This document shows, piece by piece, positions 40,822-48,406 of a stretch of DNA of 55,515 nt (within the stretch, counting starts at the first letter, position 1; each line of letters starts with the position of its first letter). The notes beneath the pieces are model-generated. The model saw nothing but the letters and a program-made list of their open reading frames with translations. It made no database searches and had not been told where the DNA came from. The position numbers and the translations under genes are program-made. Source of the DNA: Halorubrum sp. 48-1-W (GTDB taxonomy: Archaea > Halobacteriota > Halobacteria > Halobacteriales > Haloferacaceae). The DNA is taken from assembly GCF_003287355.1 (NCBI RefSeq), contig NZ_QMIM01000005.1, positions 1 through 55,515 of the forward strand, written 5' to 3'.

Positions 40822-41001
40822 GTGCGCTCCGACATTCACGTCTGTTCCGACCCGGAGAACGTCCACGACCGCCCGGTGTACACGCTCGGCGACCGCTGTC
40901 CGGTCTGTGACGCGCCGGCAGAGAACAGCGCGCCGGCCCCGTTCGATCCCACCGACCGGTACGGGGAGTACCGTCGGCGGGCGCGGCCGGACCGCCCCTG
41001 A
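40822..41001 (+). CDS. nop10: Nop10, H/ACA RNP protein
   Basis: 59 residues from GTG 40822. It reads RSDIHVCSDPENVHDRPVYT, then the zinc-ribbon cysteines CPVCDAP and the signature AENSAPAPFDPTDRYGEYRR. Nop10 binds Cbf5 and H/ACA guide RNA in pseudouridylation complexes. It is the fourth gene of the translation operon, as in other archaea. Its stop codon lies at the start of a 32-bp tandem repeat. Confidence 0.95.
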   Translation: MRSDIHVCSDPENVHDRPVYTLGDRCPVCDAPAENSAPAPFDPTDRYGEYRRRARPDRP

Positions 41002-41092
41002 GACGGATCGCCCCTGATCCGGTCCGTCCCTGAGACGGATCGCCCCTGATCCGGTCCGTCCCTGAGACGGATCGCCCCGATCCGGACCGTCC
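40997..41092. repeat. 32-bp tandem repeat, 3 copies
   Basis: Units start CCTGAGACGGATCGCCCCTG at 40997, 41029 and 41061; the third lacks two bases and has drifted. The first copy includes the Nop10 stop codon. The array fills most of the Nop10-PAC2 gap. Confidence 0.9.
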
Positions 41093-41154
41093 CCGGACGA
41101 CCCGTGCCAGCCGAATAGCCACCCTCTTGTGACCGCCGCTCGCACGGACACGAC

Positions 41155-41910
41155 ATGGACGACATCGAGATCGACGAGGTGGCGACGCCGGAGCTCGACG
41201 AGCCGGTGCTGATCGAGGGGCTCCCGGGCGTCGGCCACGTGGGGAAGCTCGCAGCCGAACACCTCCTCGAGGAGTTCGACGGCGAGCTCGTCCGGCGGGT
41301 GTACGCCACGGAGTTCCCGCCGCAGGTGAGCGTCGACGGCGAGGACGGAGTCGCGGAGCTCACCTGCGCGGAGTTTCACGCGGTCGAGACCGACGGGGCC
41401 GACCTGCTCGTGTTGACCGGCGACCACCAGGCGGGGTCGAACGCGGGCCACTACACGCTCACGTCGACGTTCCTCGACGTCGCCGAGTCGTTCGGCGCGG
41501 AGCGCGCGTTCGCGCTCGGGGGCGTGCCCACGGGCGAACTCGTCGAGGAGTACACGGTGCTCGGCGCGGTCTCCGAGGCCGCCATCGCGGACGGCCTCCG
41601 TGAAGCGGGCGTCGAGTTCCGGCCGGACGAGCCCGCCGGCGGGATCGTCGGCGTCTCGGGGCTCGTGCTCGGGCTCGGCGGCAGACGCGGGCTCGAGGCT
41701 GCCTGCCTGATGGGCGAGACGAGCGGCTACCTCGTCGACCCGAAGAGCGCGCGCGCGGTCCTGGAGGTGCTCGAGGAGCTGCTCGGCTTCGAGCTCGGCT
41801 ACGACTCCCTCGAGGACCGCGCCGAGGAGATGGAGGAGGTCGTCGGGAAGATCCGCGAGATGCGGGACGGCCCGGCCGTCCCCGACGACGACCTGCGGTA
41901 CATCGGCTAG
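41155..41910 (+). CDS. PAC2/COG2047-family protein (proteasome assembly chaperone-like)
   Basis: 251 residues. The pattern VLIEGLPGVGHVGKLAAEHL, then VYATEFPPQV, LVLTGDHQAGSNAGHY, ALGGVPTGEL and GVSGLVLGLGGRRGLEAACLMGET is the archaeal PAC2-like family, usually encoded after Nop10. Eukaryotic relatives help assemble the proteasome; the archaeal role is unproven. The last 30 residues are helical and acidic. Confidence 0.9.
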   Translation: MDDIEIDEVATPELDEPVLIEGLPGVGHVGKLAAEHLLEEFDGELVRRVYATEFPPQVSVDGEDGVAELTCAEFHAVETDGADLLVLTGDHQAGSNAGHYTLTSTFLDVAESFGAERAFALGGVPTGELVEEYTVLGAVSEAAIADGLREAGVEFRPDEPAGGIVGVSGLVLGLGGRRGLEAACLMGETSGYLVDPKSARAVLEVLEELLGFELGYDSLEDRAEEMEEVVGKIREMRDGPAVPDDDLRYIG

Positions 41911-42044
41911 GCCGTCGATCCCCTCCTCGCGTTCTCTCGGTCCGGCGTTCCAGCCCCGGTTTTTCCACCCGATCCGTGTCCCCGTCACGGACGGGCTCCG
42001 CCGTTCCGGCAGAGCTAAACACGGTCCGAAACCATCGATCGTGT

Positions 42045-43211
42045 ATGACTGGGGTACGCGTCGCCGGCGTCGGACTCACGCGGTTCGGGAGCCACCCCGA
42101 GCGAACGGGTCGGGACCTGTTCGCGGAGGCTGCCGACCGCGCGTTCGCGGACGCCGGCGTCGACCGGGACGCCGTCGAGGAGCTGAACTACGGGAACTTC
42201 ATGGGCGCGCTCGCGGAGCATCAGGGCCACCAGGCCCCGCTGATGGCGGAAGCTGCGGGCGTCCGCTGTCCGGCCACCCGCTACGAGTCGGCGTGTGCGT
42301 CCGCGGGCGTGGCAGTCCGGGAGGCGGTCCGCACGGTGTCGGCGGGCGACGCGGACGTCGTCGTCGCCGGCGGGATGGAGCGGATGACGAACCTCGACAC
42401 CGCGGGGGCGACGGAGGGGTTGGCGATCGCCGCGGACGACCTCTTCGAGGTGCGGGCGGGGGTCACGTTCCCCGGCGCGTACGCGCTGATGGCGACCGCC
42501 TACTTCGAGGCCCACGGCGGGGAGAGAGAGGACCTCGCGCACGTCGCCTCGAAGAACCACGAGAACGCCCTCCCGAACGAGTACGCCCAGTTCCGAAAGG
42601 AGGTCTCGATCGAGGAGGCGCTCTCCGCTCCGCCGATCGCGGAGCCGCTTCACCTCTACGACGCCTGCCCGATCACCGACGGCGCGAGCGCGCTCGTGCT
42701 CGTCTCCGAGGAGTACGCGGCCGAGGCGGACCTCGACGCCCCCGTCGCCGTGACGGGAACGGGTCAGGGGACGGACCGGCTGGCGCTCGCGGACCGGGCG
42801 GAGCTCGCGGCGACGCCCGCAGCCGACGCCGCGGCGACCGCCGCCTACGACGACGCGGGGATCGGCCCGGCGGACGTCGACCTCGCGGAGGTCCACGACT
42901 GTTTCACGATCGCGGAGGTGCTCGCGATCGAGTCGCTCGGGTTCGCCGAGCCGGGCGAGGGGATCACGGCCGCCCGCGACGGGCTCACGACCGCCGACGG
43001 TGACCGCCCGGTCAACCTCTCCGGGGGACTGAAGGCGAAGGGGCACCCGGTCGGCGCGACCGGCGGCTCACAGATCGCGGAGCTGACGCGGCTGTTGCGG
43101 GGCGACCACCCGAACAGCGAGCACGTCCCCGACGCCGAGGTCGGCGTCGCCCACAACGCGGGCGGGACGGTCGCGAGCGCCGTCGTCCACGTCCTGGAGG
43201 TGGCGGAATGA
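42045..43211 (+). CDS. Thiolase-family acyl-CoA acetyltransferase
   Basis: 388 residues from ATG 42045. The nucleophilic cysteine is in RYESACASAGVAVREAV (about residue 86), and the catalytic His and second-Cys region appear as LSGGLKAKGHPVGATGGSQ and VGVAHNAGGTVASAVV. There Asn-Ala-Gly-Gly replaces the classical Cys-Gly-Gly, as in SCPx-type archaeal thiolases. It overlaps the DUF35 gene by 4 bases. Archaeal thiolases of this type act with DUF35 proteins, in mevalonate synthesis or beta-oxidation. Confidence 0.9.
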   Translation: MTGVRVAGVGLTRFGSHPERTGRDLFAEAADRAFADAGVDRDAVEELNYGNFMGALAEHQGHQAPLMAEAAGVRCPATRYESACASAGVAVREAVRTVSAGDADVVVAGGMERMTNLDTAGATEGLAIAADDLFEVRAGVTFPGAYALMATAYFEAHGGEREDLAHVASKNHENALPNEYAQFRKEVSIEEALSAPPIAEPLHLYDACPITDGASALVLVSEEYAAEADLDAPVAVTGTGQGTDRLALADRAELAATPAADAAATAAYDDAGIGPADVDLAEVHDCFTIAEVLAIESLGFAEPGEGITAARDGLTTADGDRPVNLSGGLKAKGHPVGATGGSQIAELTRLLRGDHPNSEHVPDAEVGVAHNAGGTVASAVVHVLEVAE

Positions 43212-43654
43212 GCGACGAGGCGACGGCCGACGGCGCCGCGCCGACCGCGAACGCCGGCTACGACGAGTGGATCGACGCGCTCGCGGACGGGACGGGCTAC
43301 GCGCTCGTCTGCCCGGAGGGCCACGGCTCGCTCCCGCCGCGTCGCGTGTGCCCGGAGTGCGGGTCGTCCTCGCTCGCGGAGGAGCCGCTCCCGGATCGGG
43401 GGGAGATCGAGACGTTCACCGTCGTCCACGTCCCCTCGCCGCGGTTCGCCGACGACGCGCCGTACACCACGGCGGTCGCCCGGTTCGGCCCGGTCCGGCT
43501 GACGGGGATCGTCCGCGGCGTCGACGGCGTCGACGACGGCGACGAGGGCGCGGGCGGTGACGCGGTCGCTGTCGGAACCACGGTCGAGGTCGGCGTCGGG
43601 GAACGCGAGACCGACGGCGGGCGGATCGTCACCTTCCGACCGGTCGGGACGTAG
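43208..43654 (+). CDS. DUF35 zinc-ribbon/OB-fold protein, thiolase partner
   Basis: 148 residues. A rubredoxin-like zinc ribbon at about residues 36-56 (Cys-PEGH, RRVCPECGSSSL) is followed by an OB fold (IETFTVVHVPSPRFADDAPY, VRLTGIVRG). The first ribbon motif reads CPEGH where the family normally has Cys-x-x-Cys, so His may replace a cysteine. In archaea this family scaffolds thiolase and HMG-CoA synthase and lets them share CoA intermediates. The 4-base overlap with the thiolase gene supports a complex. Confidence 0.85.
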   Translation: MSDEATADGAAPTANAGYDEWIDALADGTGYALVCPEGHGSLPPRRVCPECGSSSLAEEPLPDRGEIETFTVVHVPSPRFADDAPYTTAVARFGPVRLTGIVRGVDGVDDGDEGAGGDAVAVGTTVEVGVGERETDGGRIVTFRPVGT

Positions 43655-43710
43655 ACGTCGGCGCGTCGAAAAAGCGTCGGCGTTCGAAGGTTGATCCGCC
43701 GGCTCGGATC

Positions 43711-43746
43711 GTTTTCGGGCGTTTTCGGGCGTTTTCGGGCGTTTTC
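43711..43746 (+). terminator. 10-bp tandem repeat with T-runs, probable terminator
   Basis: Three exact copies of GTTTTCGGGC plus a partial fourth lie between the DUF35 stop and the convergent VOC gene stop. Each unit brings a TTTT run on the plus strand. Because archaeal RNA polymerase stops at T-runs, the array probably ends the thiolase operon transcript. Confidence 0.55.
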
Positions 43747-44512
43747 AGTCCTCGGTGACCAGTTCGACCTCGTGGCCGTCCTGGTCCTTCGTGAACGCGT
43801 AGCGGTGGTCACACGACTCGGGGTCGCGGTAGTCGGGCGCCTCGCGTTCCATCAGCCGCTCCCACGCGTCGTCGAGGTCGTCGACCTCGATCGCGAGGTG
43901 GCCCCACGCGTCGCCCAGCTCGTAGGAGCGACCGTCGTAGTTGTAGGTGAGCTCGAGCTTCATCGCCTCCTCCGGGGCGTCCTCGGGCGCGACGAAGTAG
44001 TTCGCGAACGTGTCGGCCTCCCATCGGTCGCGGGCCTCGCCGTACTCGAACTTGCGCGTCCAGTAGCCGAGCGCCTCGTCGGCGTCCTCGACGCGGATCA
44101 TCGTGTGGTCGAGGCTCCACTTCGCGCCGTAGTCGCGCTTGACGATCTCGATCTCGTGGCCGTCCGGGTCCTTCACGAACGCGTAGCGGTTCCCGCAGGA
44201 CTCGGGGTCGCGGTAGTCCTCGACGCCGTCCTCCATCAGCTCGTCGTACGACTCCTGGAGCGCGTCCTCGGGCACGCGCACCGCGATGTGGCCCCACGCG
44301 TCGCCCAGCTCGTAGGCGCGGCCGTCGTGGTTGTAGGTGAGCTCGAGGAGCGCGCCGGACTCGTGGACGTCCTCGGGGCCGAGGAACACGTTCGTGAACG
44401 TGTCCGCCTCCCAGCGACCCTTCTCCTCGTAGTTCAGGTGCGTCTCGTACCAGTCGAGGCTCTCGTCTAAGTCCTCGACGCGGATCATCACGTGGTCGAA
44501 CGTGGACTCCAT
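43745..44512 (-). CDS. Tandem VOC (glyoxalase-fold) protein
   Basis: 255 residues from ATG 44512, made of two copies of the VOC domain. Copy 1 (about 1-125) has FDHVMIRVEDLDESLDWYET and AFVKDPDGHEIEIVKR; copy 2 (about 130-255) has LDHTMIRVEDADEALGYWTR and AFTKDQDGHEVELVTE. Both have ELGDAWGHLAI/HIAV and LELTYN. The metal ligands of glyoxalase I (His and Glu in each half) appear retained. Likely a lactoylglutathione lyase-like or other metal-dependent lyase/dioxygenase; the substrate is unknown, since haloarchaea lack glutathione. Confidence 0.85.
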   Translation of the reverse strand: MESTFDHVMIRVEDLDESLDWYETHLNYEEKGRWEADTFTNVFLGPEDVHESGALLELTYNHDGRAYELGDAWGHIAVRVPEDALQESYDELMEDGVEDYRDPESCGNRYAFVKDPDGHEIEIVKRDYGAKWSLDHTMIRVEDADEALGYWTRKFEYGEARDRWEADTFANYFVAPEDAPEEAMKLELTYNYDGRSYELGDAWGHLAIEVDDLDDAWERLMEREAPDYRDPESCDHRYAFTKDQDGHEVELVTED

Positions 44513-44681
44513 ACCCGGCGGTTCGGCCGCTCGGTCCAAAAGCGTACTGAACCGGGAACTCGCGGGACTCGCTCGCCGGAGTCGATCGAGGATCGCCCTC
44601 CCGGTCCGGGAGCGGTAACGAAAACCGCCGTTTGTGCCTTCGGTTCGTATTTGACGTCCTCCCGCGTGATCCGAACACGGG

Positions 44682-44924
44682 ATGAGCCACGACACGGGAC
44701 CCACACGCGTTCGGACGGTCGTCCGCTCCGGTTCCGCCGGCGTCTCGGCGGTCGTGGAGCAGTTCGCGTTCTGGACGGCGATCGCGTTCCCCGCCGTCTA
44801 CGTCGGGCTCGCGGTCTTCCGTGACCGGATCCCCGCGTTCGGCGCGGTGGTGTTCGCGCTCCTCGTCGCCAACGCCGTCGTACTGCTCGCGGGACACACC
44901 CACGAGCCCGGCCGGAGTCGGTAG
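44682..44924 (+). CDS. Small haloarchaeal membrane protein
   Basis: 80 residues. Two hydrophobic segments: FAFWTAIAFPAVYVGLAVF (about residues 28-46) and AFGAVVFALLVANAVVLLAG (about 52-71). I do not recognise a family. It lies 31 bases before the EamA-type gene and may be co-transcribed with it. Confidence 0.6.
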   Translation: MSHDTGPTRVRTVVRSGSAGVSAVVEQFAFWTAIAFPAVYVGLAVFRDRIPAFGAVVFALLVANAVVLLAGHTHEPGRSR

Positions 44925-44955
44925 CGACTTGCCGATCGGCTTCCACGGGGGGCGT

Positions 44956-45387
44956 ATGGACGCCACCTATCTCCCCTACGCGCTCCTCGCGATGGGGGCG
45001 TACACGTTCGTCTCGCCGCTCATGCGGGTCGCGACCACCGGCCCCGACGCGATCCCCAGCGACGTCGCCGTCATCGTCTCGAACGTCCTGTTGGTTTCGA
45101 TGGCGGTCGGCGTGGTGTGGTACACCGGCCAGGGCTTCACCTCCCACCTCGGCTCACCCAAACTCCTCCACGTGCTCGGAGCCGGGCTCTTCCTGGGCGT
45201 CGGCATCCTCGCGCTGTATCGTGCGCTCTCGCTCGGCCCCGTCAGCGTCGTGACGCCGATCTTCGCCATGTTCCTCGTGTTCTCCTCGCTGATCGGGGTC
45301 GTCCTCCTCGGCGAGTCGTTCTCCGCGCGCAAGGCGCTCGGGATCGCCTTCGCGGTCGTTTCCGTCTACCTCGTCTCCGGGACCTGA
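44956..45387 (+). CDS. EamA/DMT-type small membrane transporter
   Basis: 143 residues from ATG 44956 with four to five spans. The end VVTPIFAMFLVFSSLIGVVLLGESFSARKALGIAFAVVSVYL is typical of EamA domains. Single-EamA proteins probably act as dimers and export small solutes. Substrate unknown. Confidence 0.8.
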   Translation: MDATYLPYALLAMGAYTFVSPLMRVATTGPDAIPSDVAVIVSNVLLVSMAVGVVWYTGQGFTSHLGSPKLLHVLGAGLFLGVGILALYRALSLGPVSVVTPIFAMFLVFSSLIGVVLLGESFSARKALGIAFAVVSVYLVSGT

Positions 45388-45473
45388 TCCGCTGGAATCG
45401 ACGGCGACGATCCGGAAACGCCCGCCGCGTGAGGAAACGCCTATAGCGACCGCAGGAAAAGGGGCCGTACTCA

Positions 45474-46919
45474 GTGTCCTCCCTCCCGAACCCGTTCCGG
45501 CTCGTCATCCTCTACATCGGCTTCGCGCTCGCGCGTCTCGGGCTGATCGATCGCCACCGCGTGGTCCGGACCACCGACCTGGCGTGGCCGCGGATCGTCA
45601 CGGGGATCGCCCGGATGTCGAAGAACGCGGTCGACGTGGCGATGGTCGGCGCCGCTTTGGGCACCAGCGCGGTCGCCGGCGTCGGCTTCGCCGGCCCCTT
45701 CTGGGGGATCGCGTTCGCCATCGGCGGCGGCGTCGCCGGCGGGACGATCGCGCTGGTCTCCCAGCGCTACGGGGCCGAGGCGTTCCGGGAGCTCGGGGAC
45801 GCGATCCGCGCCAGCACCCTGCTCGTGGTGGTGATAAGCGTTCCCGTCACGCTCGTCTTCTGGACGTATCCGACCGAACTCATCTCGCTCATCAGCAGTA
45901 ACGAGACGGCGATCGCGTACGGCTCTGACTACCTGCGGATCGTCGGGATCGGCGTGCCGTTCGCGGGCTTGAACCTGGTCGGGGGGCGGGCGCTCGTGGG
46001 CTGTGACGACTCGTACACCGCGATGCAGCTCCGTGCCGGCGGGGCGATCGTGAACGTCGTGTTGAACGCGGGGTTCATCTTCGGGCTCGGCTGGGGCGTC
46101 GAGGGTGCCGCGCTCGGGACCGTCCTCTCGAACGTCGTCGTCACCGCGGCGTTCGCTGTCGGGATCGCGCGGGGACGGCTCCCGCTCCTCGGCGCGTTCC
46201 CCGTCGCGATCGACCCGTTCGGGTCGTACCTCAACCCGGACATGCTCCGCGACCTCGTCGAGATCGGCCTCCCCGTCGGGGCTCGGAACCTCGTGTGGAC
46301 CTCGGCGGAGTTCCCCATGCTCTTCGTGCTCGACATCTTCGGCGAGAACACGGTGGCGGCGTTCGTGATCGCCCGCCGGATCTGGGGGATCATGAACACG
46401 CCCGGGTGGGGCTTCGGGCTCGCCTCCTCCAGCCTCGTCGGGCAGGAACTCGGCGGCGACGACCCCGCCGAGGCGGAGGCGTACGCCCGCGACATCATCC
46501 GCTTCTCCGTTGGGGCGTACCTCGTGAGCGCGGCGCTCATCGCGACGTTCGCTGGCGACATCGTCCTGCTCTTCGCCGACAGCGCGGACAGCCCGGAGGT
46601 GCCCATCGCGGTCAACCTGGTGTACGCCGCGTGTCTCGCGGTGGTCTTCCAGGGGATCTCCGGCGGGGCGGCGGGGCCGCTCGACGCCGCCGGCGACACG
46701 AAGGTGCCGTTCGCCAGCCAGTTCGTCGGGATGTTCCTGGTGTCGCTCCCGCTGGCGTACGTCGGCGCGACCACCCAACTCGGCCTGTGGGGGCTCTACC
46801 TGGCGTTCCTCGCCGAGACGACGATCCCCGCGACGATCAACTACTGGCGGTTCCGCTCGGGCAAGTGGAAGGCCATAAGCCTGGCGTACCGCCCCGACGC
46901 CACCGCCGTGGACGACTGA
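45474..46919 (+). CDS. MATE-family multidrug efflux protein
   Basis: 481 residues from GTG 45474 with about 12 membrane spans. The two halves show MATE features: VDVAMVGAALGTSAVAGVGFA with the conserved Asp in the first span, then GVPFAGLNLVGGRALVGCDD, and VRPAGARNLVWTSAEF-like and MNTPGWGFGLASSSLVGQELGG in the second half. MATE proteins export cationic compounds using Na+ or H+. A TATA-like CTATAG at 45441 lies about 30 bases upstream. It follows the EamA-type gene by 86 bases with its own promoter. Confidence 0.87.
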   Translation: MSSLPNPFRLVILYIGFALARLGLIDRHRVVRTTDLAWPRIVTGIARMSKNAVDVAMVGAALGTSAVAGVGFAGPFWGIAFAIGGGVAGGTIALVSQRYGAEAFRELGDAIRASTLLVVVISVPVTLVFWTYPTELISLISSNETAIAYGSDYLRIVGIGVPFAGLNLVGGRALVGCDDSYTAMQLRAGGAIVNVVLNAGFIFGLGWGVEGAALGTVLSNVVVTAAFAVGIARGRLPLLGAFPVAIDPFGSYLNPDMLRDLVEIGLPVGARNLVWTSAEFPMLFVLDIFGENTVAAFVIARRIWGIMNTPGWGFGLASSSLVGQELGGDDPAEAEAYARDIIRFSVGAYLVSAALIATFAGDIVLLFADSADSPEVPIAVNLVYAACLAVVFQGISGGAAGPLDAAGDTKVPFASQFVGMFLVSLPLAYVGATTQLGLWGLYLAFLAETTIPATINYWRFRSGKWKAISLAYRPDATAVDD

Positions 46920-46980
46920 CCCGACCGCTGTGGACGACTGACCCCGATCGATCCGGCACGTCGCGGTCGGCGAACCGCCC

Positions 46981-48180
46981 TCACCACGCCCCGCGGAGCA
47001 CGCCCTCGATCCGCTCCGGTGAGGCGTCGATCCCGGGGGGCGCACGCTCCATCGGCGGGTCCTCGGCGATGAACTCGGCGATGGCGGGGAGGTCCTCCTC
47101 GCGGACGGCCCCGACGTCGCGGAGGCGGTTCGGAACGGGAAGCGCGTCGCGGACGTCCGCCACCGCGTCGACGACCGCCTCGGCGACCGCGTCGTCGTCG
47201 CGGCCCTCGGCGTCGATCCCGAACCCGACGGCGAGCGCCCGGCGTCCGGCGTCGACCTCCTCGAAGAGGTACGCGAGGACGTGCGGGACGACGACCGCGT
47301 GGATCGCGCCCTGCTGGACGTCGTACCGGCGGGCGAAGCCGTGACCGAACGCGTGGACGACGCTGATCTTCCGGTCGATCTGGACCAGTAGCGTCCCCGC
47401 GACCGCCCGGTCCATCGCGGCGGCCTCGTCGCCGGCGCGGTCGCCCGCGACGACCGGGAGCGACCGGGAGAGGAGCCGGGTCCCGTGGACGGCGGTCGCG
47501 TCGCTGACGGGGGAGGCGTCGCGGGCGTACACCGTCTCGATCCCCTTATCGAAGCCGTTCATCGCCGACCCGGCGAGGACGGACCGCGGCGTCGTCTCGA
47601 ACAGGTTCGGGTCGAGCAGGTCGGCGACCGGCATCGCGGAACCGCTCACGGTGAGCGGGTGGCCCGTCGGCGACGCCTCGGCGGGGAGCACCTCGAGCGA
47701 CCCGCCCGCGGAGAGGTCTGCCCCCGCGAACGTGGTCGGGACCACGACCACGGGAAACGCCGGCTCAGCGGTCGGGGGGGCGATCGCCCCCTCCCGCGCC
47801 TCCGCCTCGAGGGCTGTGAGGTCGCGATCGTCGGTTGCGAGGACGGACGCCTGTCTCGCCGTGTCGAGGCTGCTCCCGCCGCCGACGGCGACGAGGGCGT
47901 CGGCGTCCGCCGTCGACGCCGTCTCGAGCAGGTCGAAGGCGTCCTCGGCCCGCTTCTCGGGGGTCGTCCCGTCGAAGGTCCCCGCGTGCCGGTCGCCGAG
48001 CCCCGCCCGGATCGGGTCCATCAGGGCGTCGTTCGCGCCGACGTTCGCCCCGCAGACGACGAGCGCGCCGTCGATCCCCCGATCGGCGAGGTACCCCCCG
48101 AGGTCGGCGACCCGCCCGCGCCCGTACAACACGTCACAGCCGTGGTGCTGAGAGTCGAAGCGGTCCGCGATCGGCAACAT
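46981..48180 (-). CDS. Iron-containing alcohol dehydrogenase
   Basis: 399 residues. The NAD site is VAVGGGSSLDTARQASVLA (about residues 93-111). Iron ligands fit a His-rich segment: VVHAFGHGFARRYDVQQGAIHAVVVPHVL, where the family has two spaced His; the Asp and first His are less certain. The family oxidises alcohols or reduces aldehydes with an iron or zinc ion. The gene is convergent to MATE and divergent from the tubulin-like operon, with 226 bases between. Confidence 0.8.
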   Translation of the reverse strand: MLPIADRFDSQHHGCDVLYGRGRVADLGGYLADRGIDGALVVCGANVGANDALMDPIRAGLGDRHAGTFDGTTPEKRAEDAFDLLETASTADADALVAVGGGSSLDTARQASVLATDDRDLTALEAEAREGAIAPPTAEPAFPVVVVPTTFAGADLSAGGSLEVLPAEASPTGHPLTVSGSAMPVADLLDPNLFETTPRSVLAGSAMNGFDKGIETVYARDASPVSDATAVHGTRLLSRSLPVVAGDRAGDEAAAMDRAVAGTLLVQIDRKISVVHAFGHGFARRYDVQQGAIHAVVVPHVLAYLFEEVDAGRRALAVGFGIDAEGRDDDAVAEAVVDAVADVRDALPVPNRLRDVGAVREEDLPAIAEFIAEDPPMERAPPGIDASPERIEGVLRGAW

Positions 48181-48242
48181 GCCCACCCGTACCACGCGGG
48201 ACCGTTTGTAACTGGGGGACGCGAACGAGTCGGATACATGAT

Positions 48243-48275
48243 AGGATACTGCGCAGGATACTGCGCAGGATACTG
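48243..48275. repeat. 12-bp tandem repeat, 2.8 copies
   Basis: Units AGGATACTGCGC at 48243 and 48255 and a partial third from 48267. Each junction contains the palindrome CTGCGCAG. It lies in the 226-base gap between the divergent iron-type dehydrogenase and tubulin-like genes and could be a regulatory-protein binding array. Confidence 0.85.
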
Positions 48276-48370
48276 TGGGAAACGAACGAGCCAAACCTAT
48301 CACATAGAAAAAACGTGACCGTGGGCGTTCGTTTCCGAATCGTGTCAATATGGTATCCGGCCATCGAATA

Positions 48371-48380
48371 ATTTATAGAT
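48371..48380 (+). promoter_or_regulatory. TATA box of the tubulin-like operon
   Basis: ATTTATAGAT is centred about 31 bases before ATG 48407, giving a short or absent leader. No internal promoter is obvious in the following three genes. Confidence 0.6.
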
Positions 48381-48406
48381 AGTTGTAATGATCGTTGGAT
48401 GTCAGC

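Noticed and set aside
38624-41092. Tandem repeats considered as CRISPR
   Set aside because: Units are directly adjacent without spacers and no cas genes are present.
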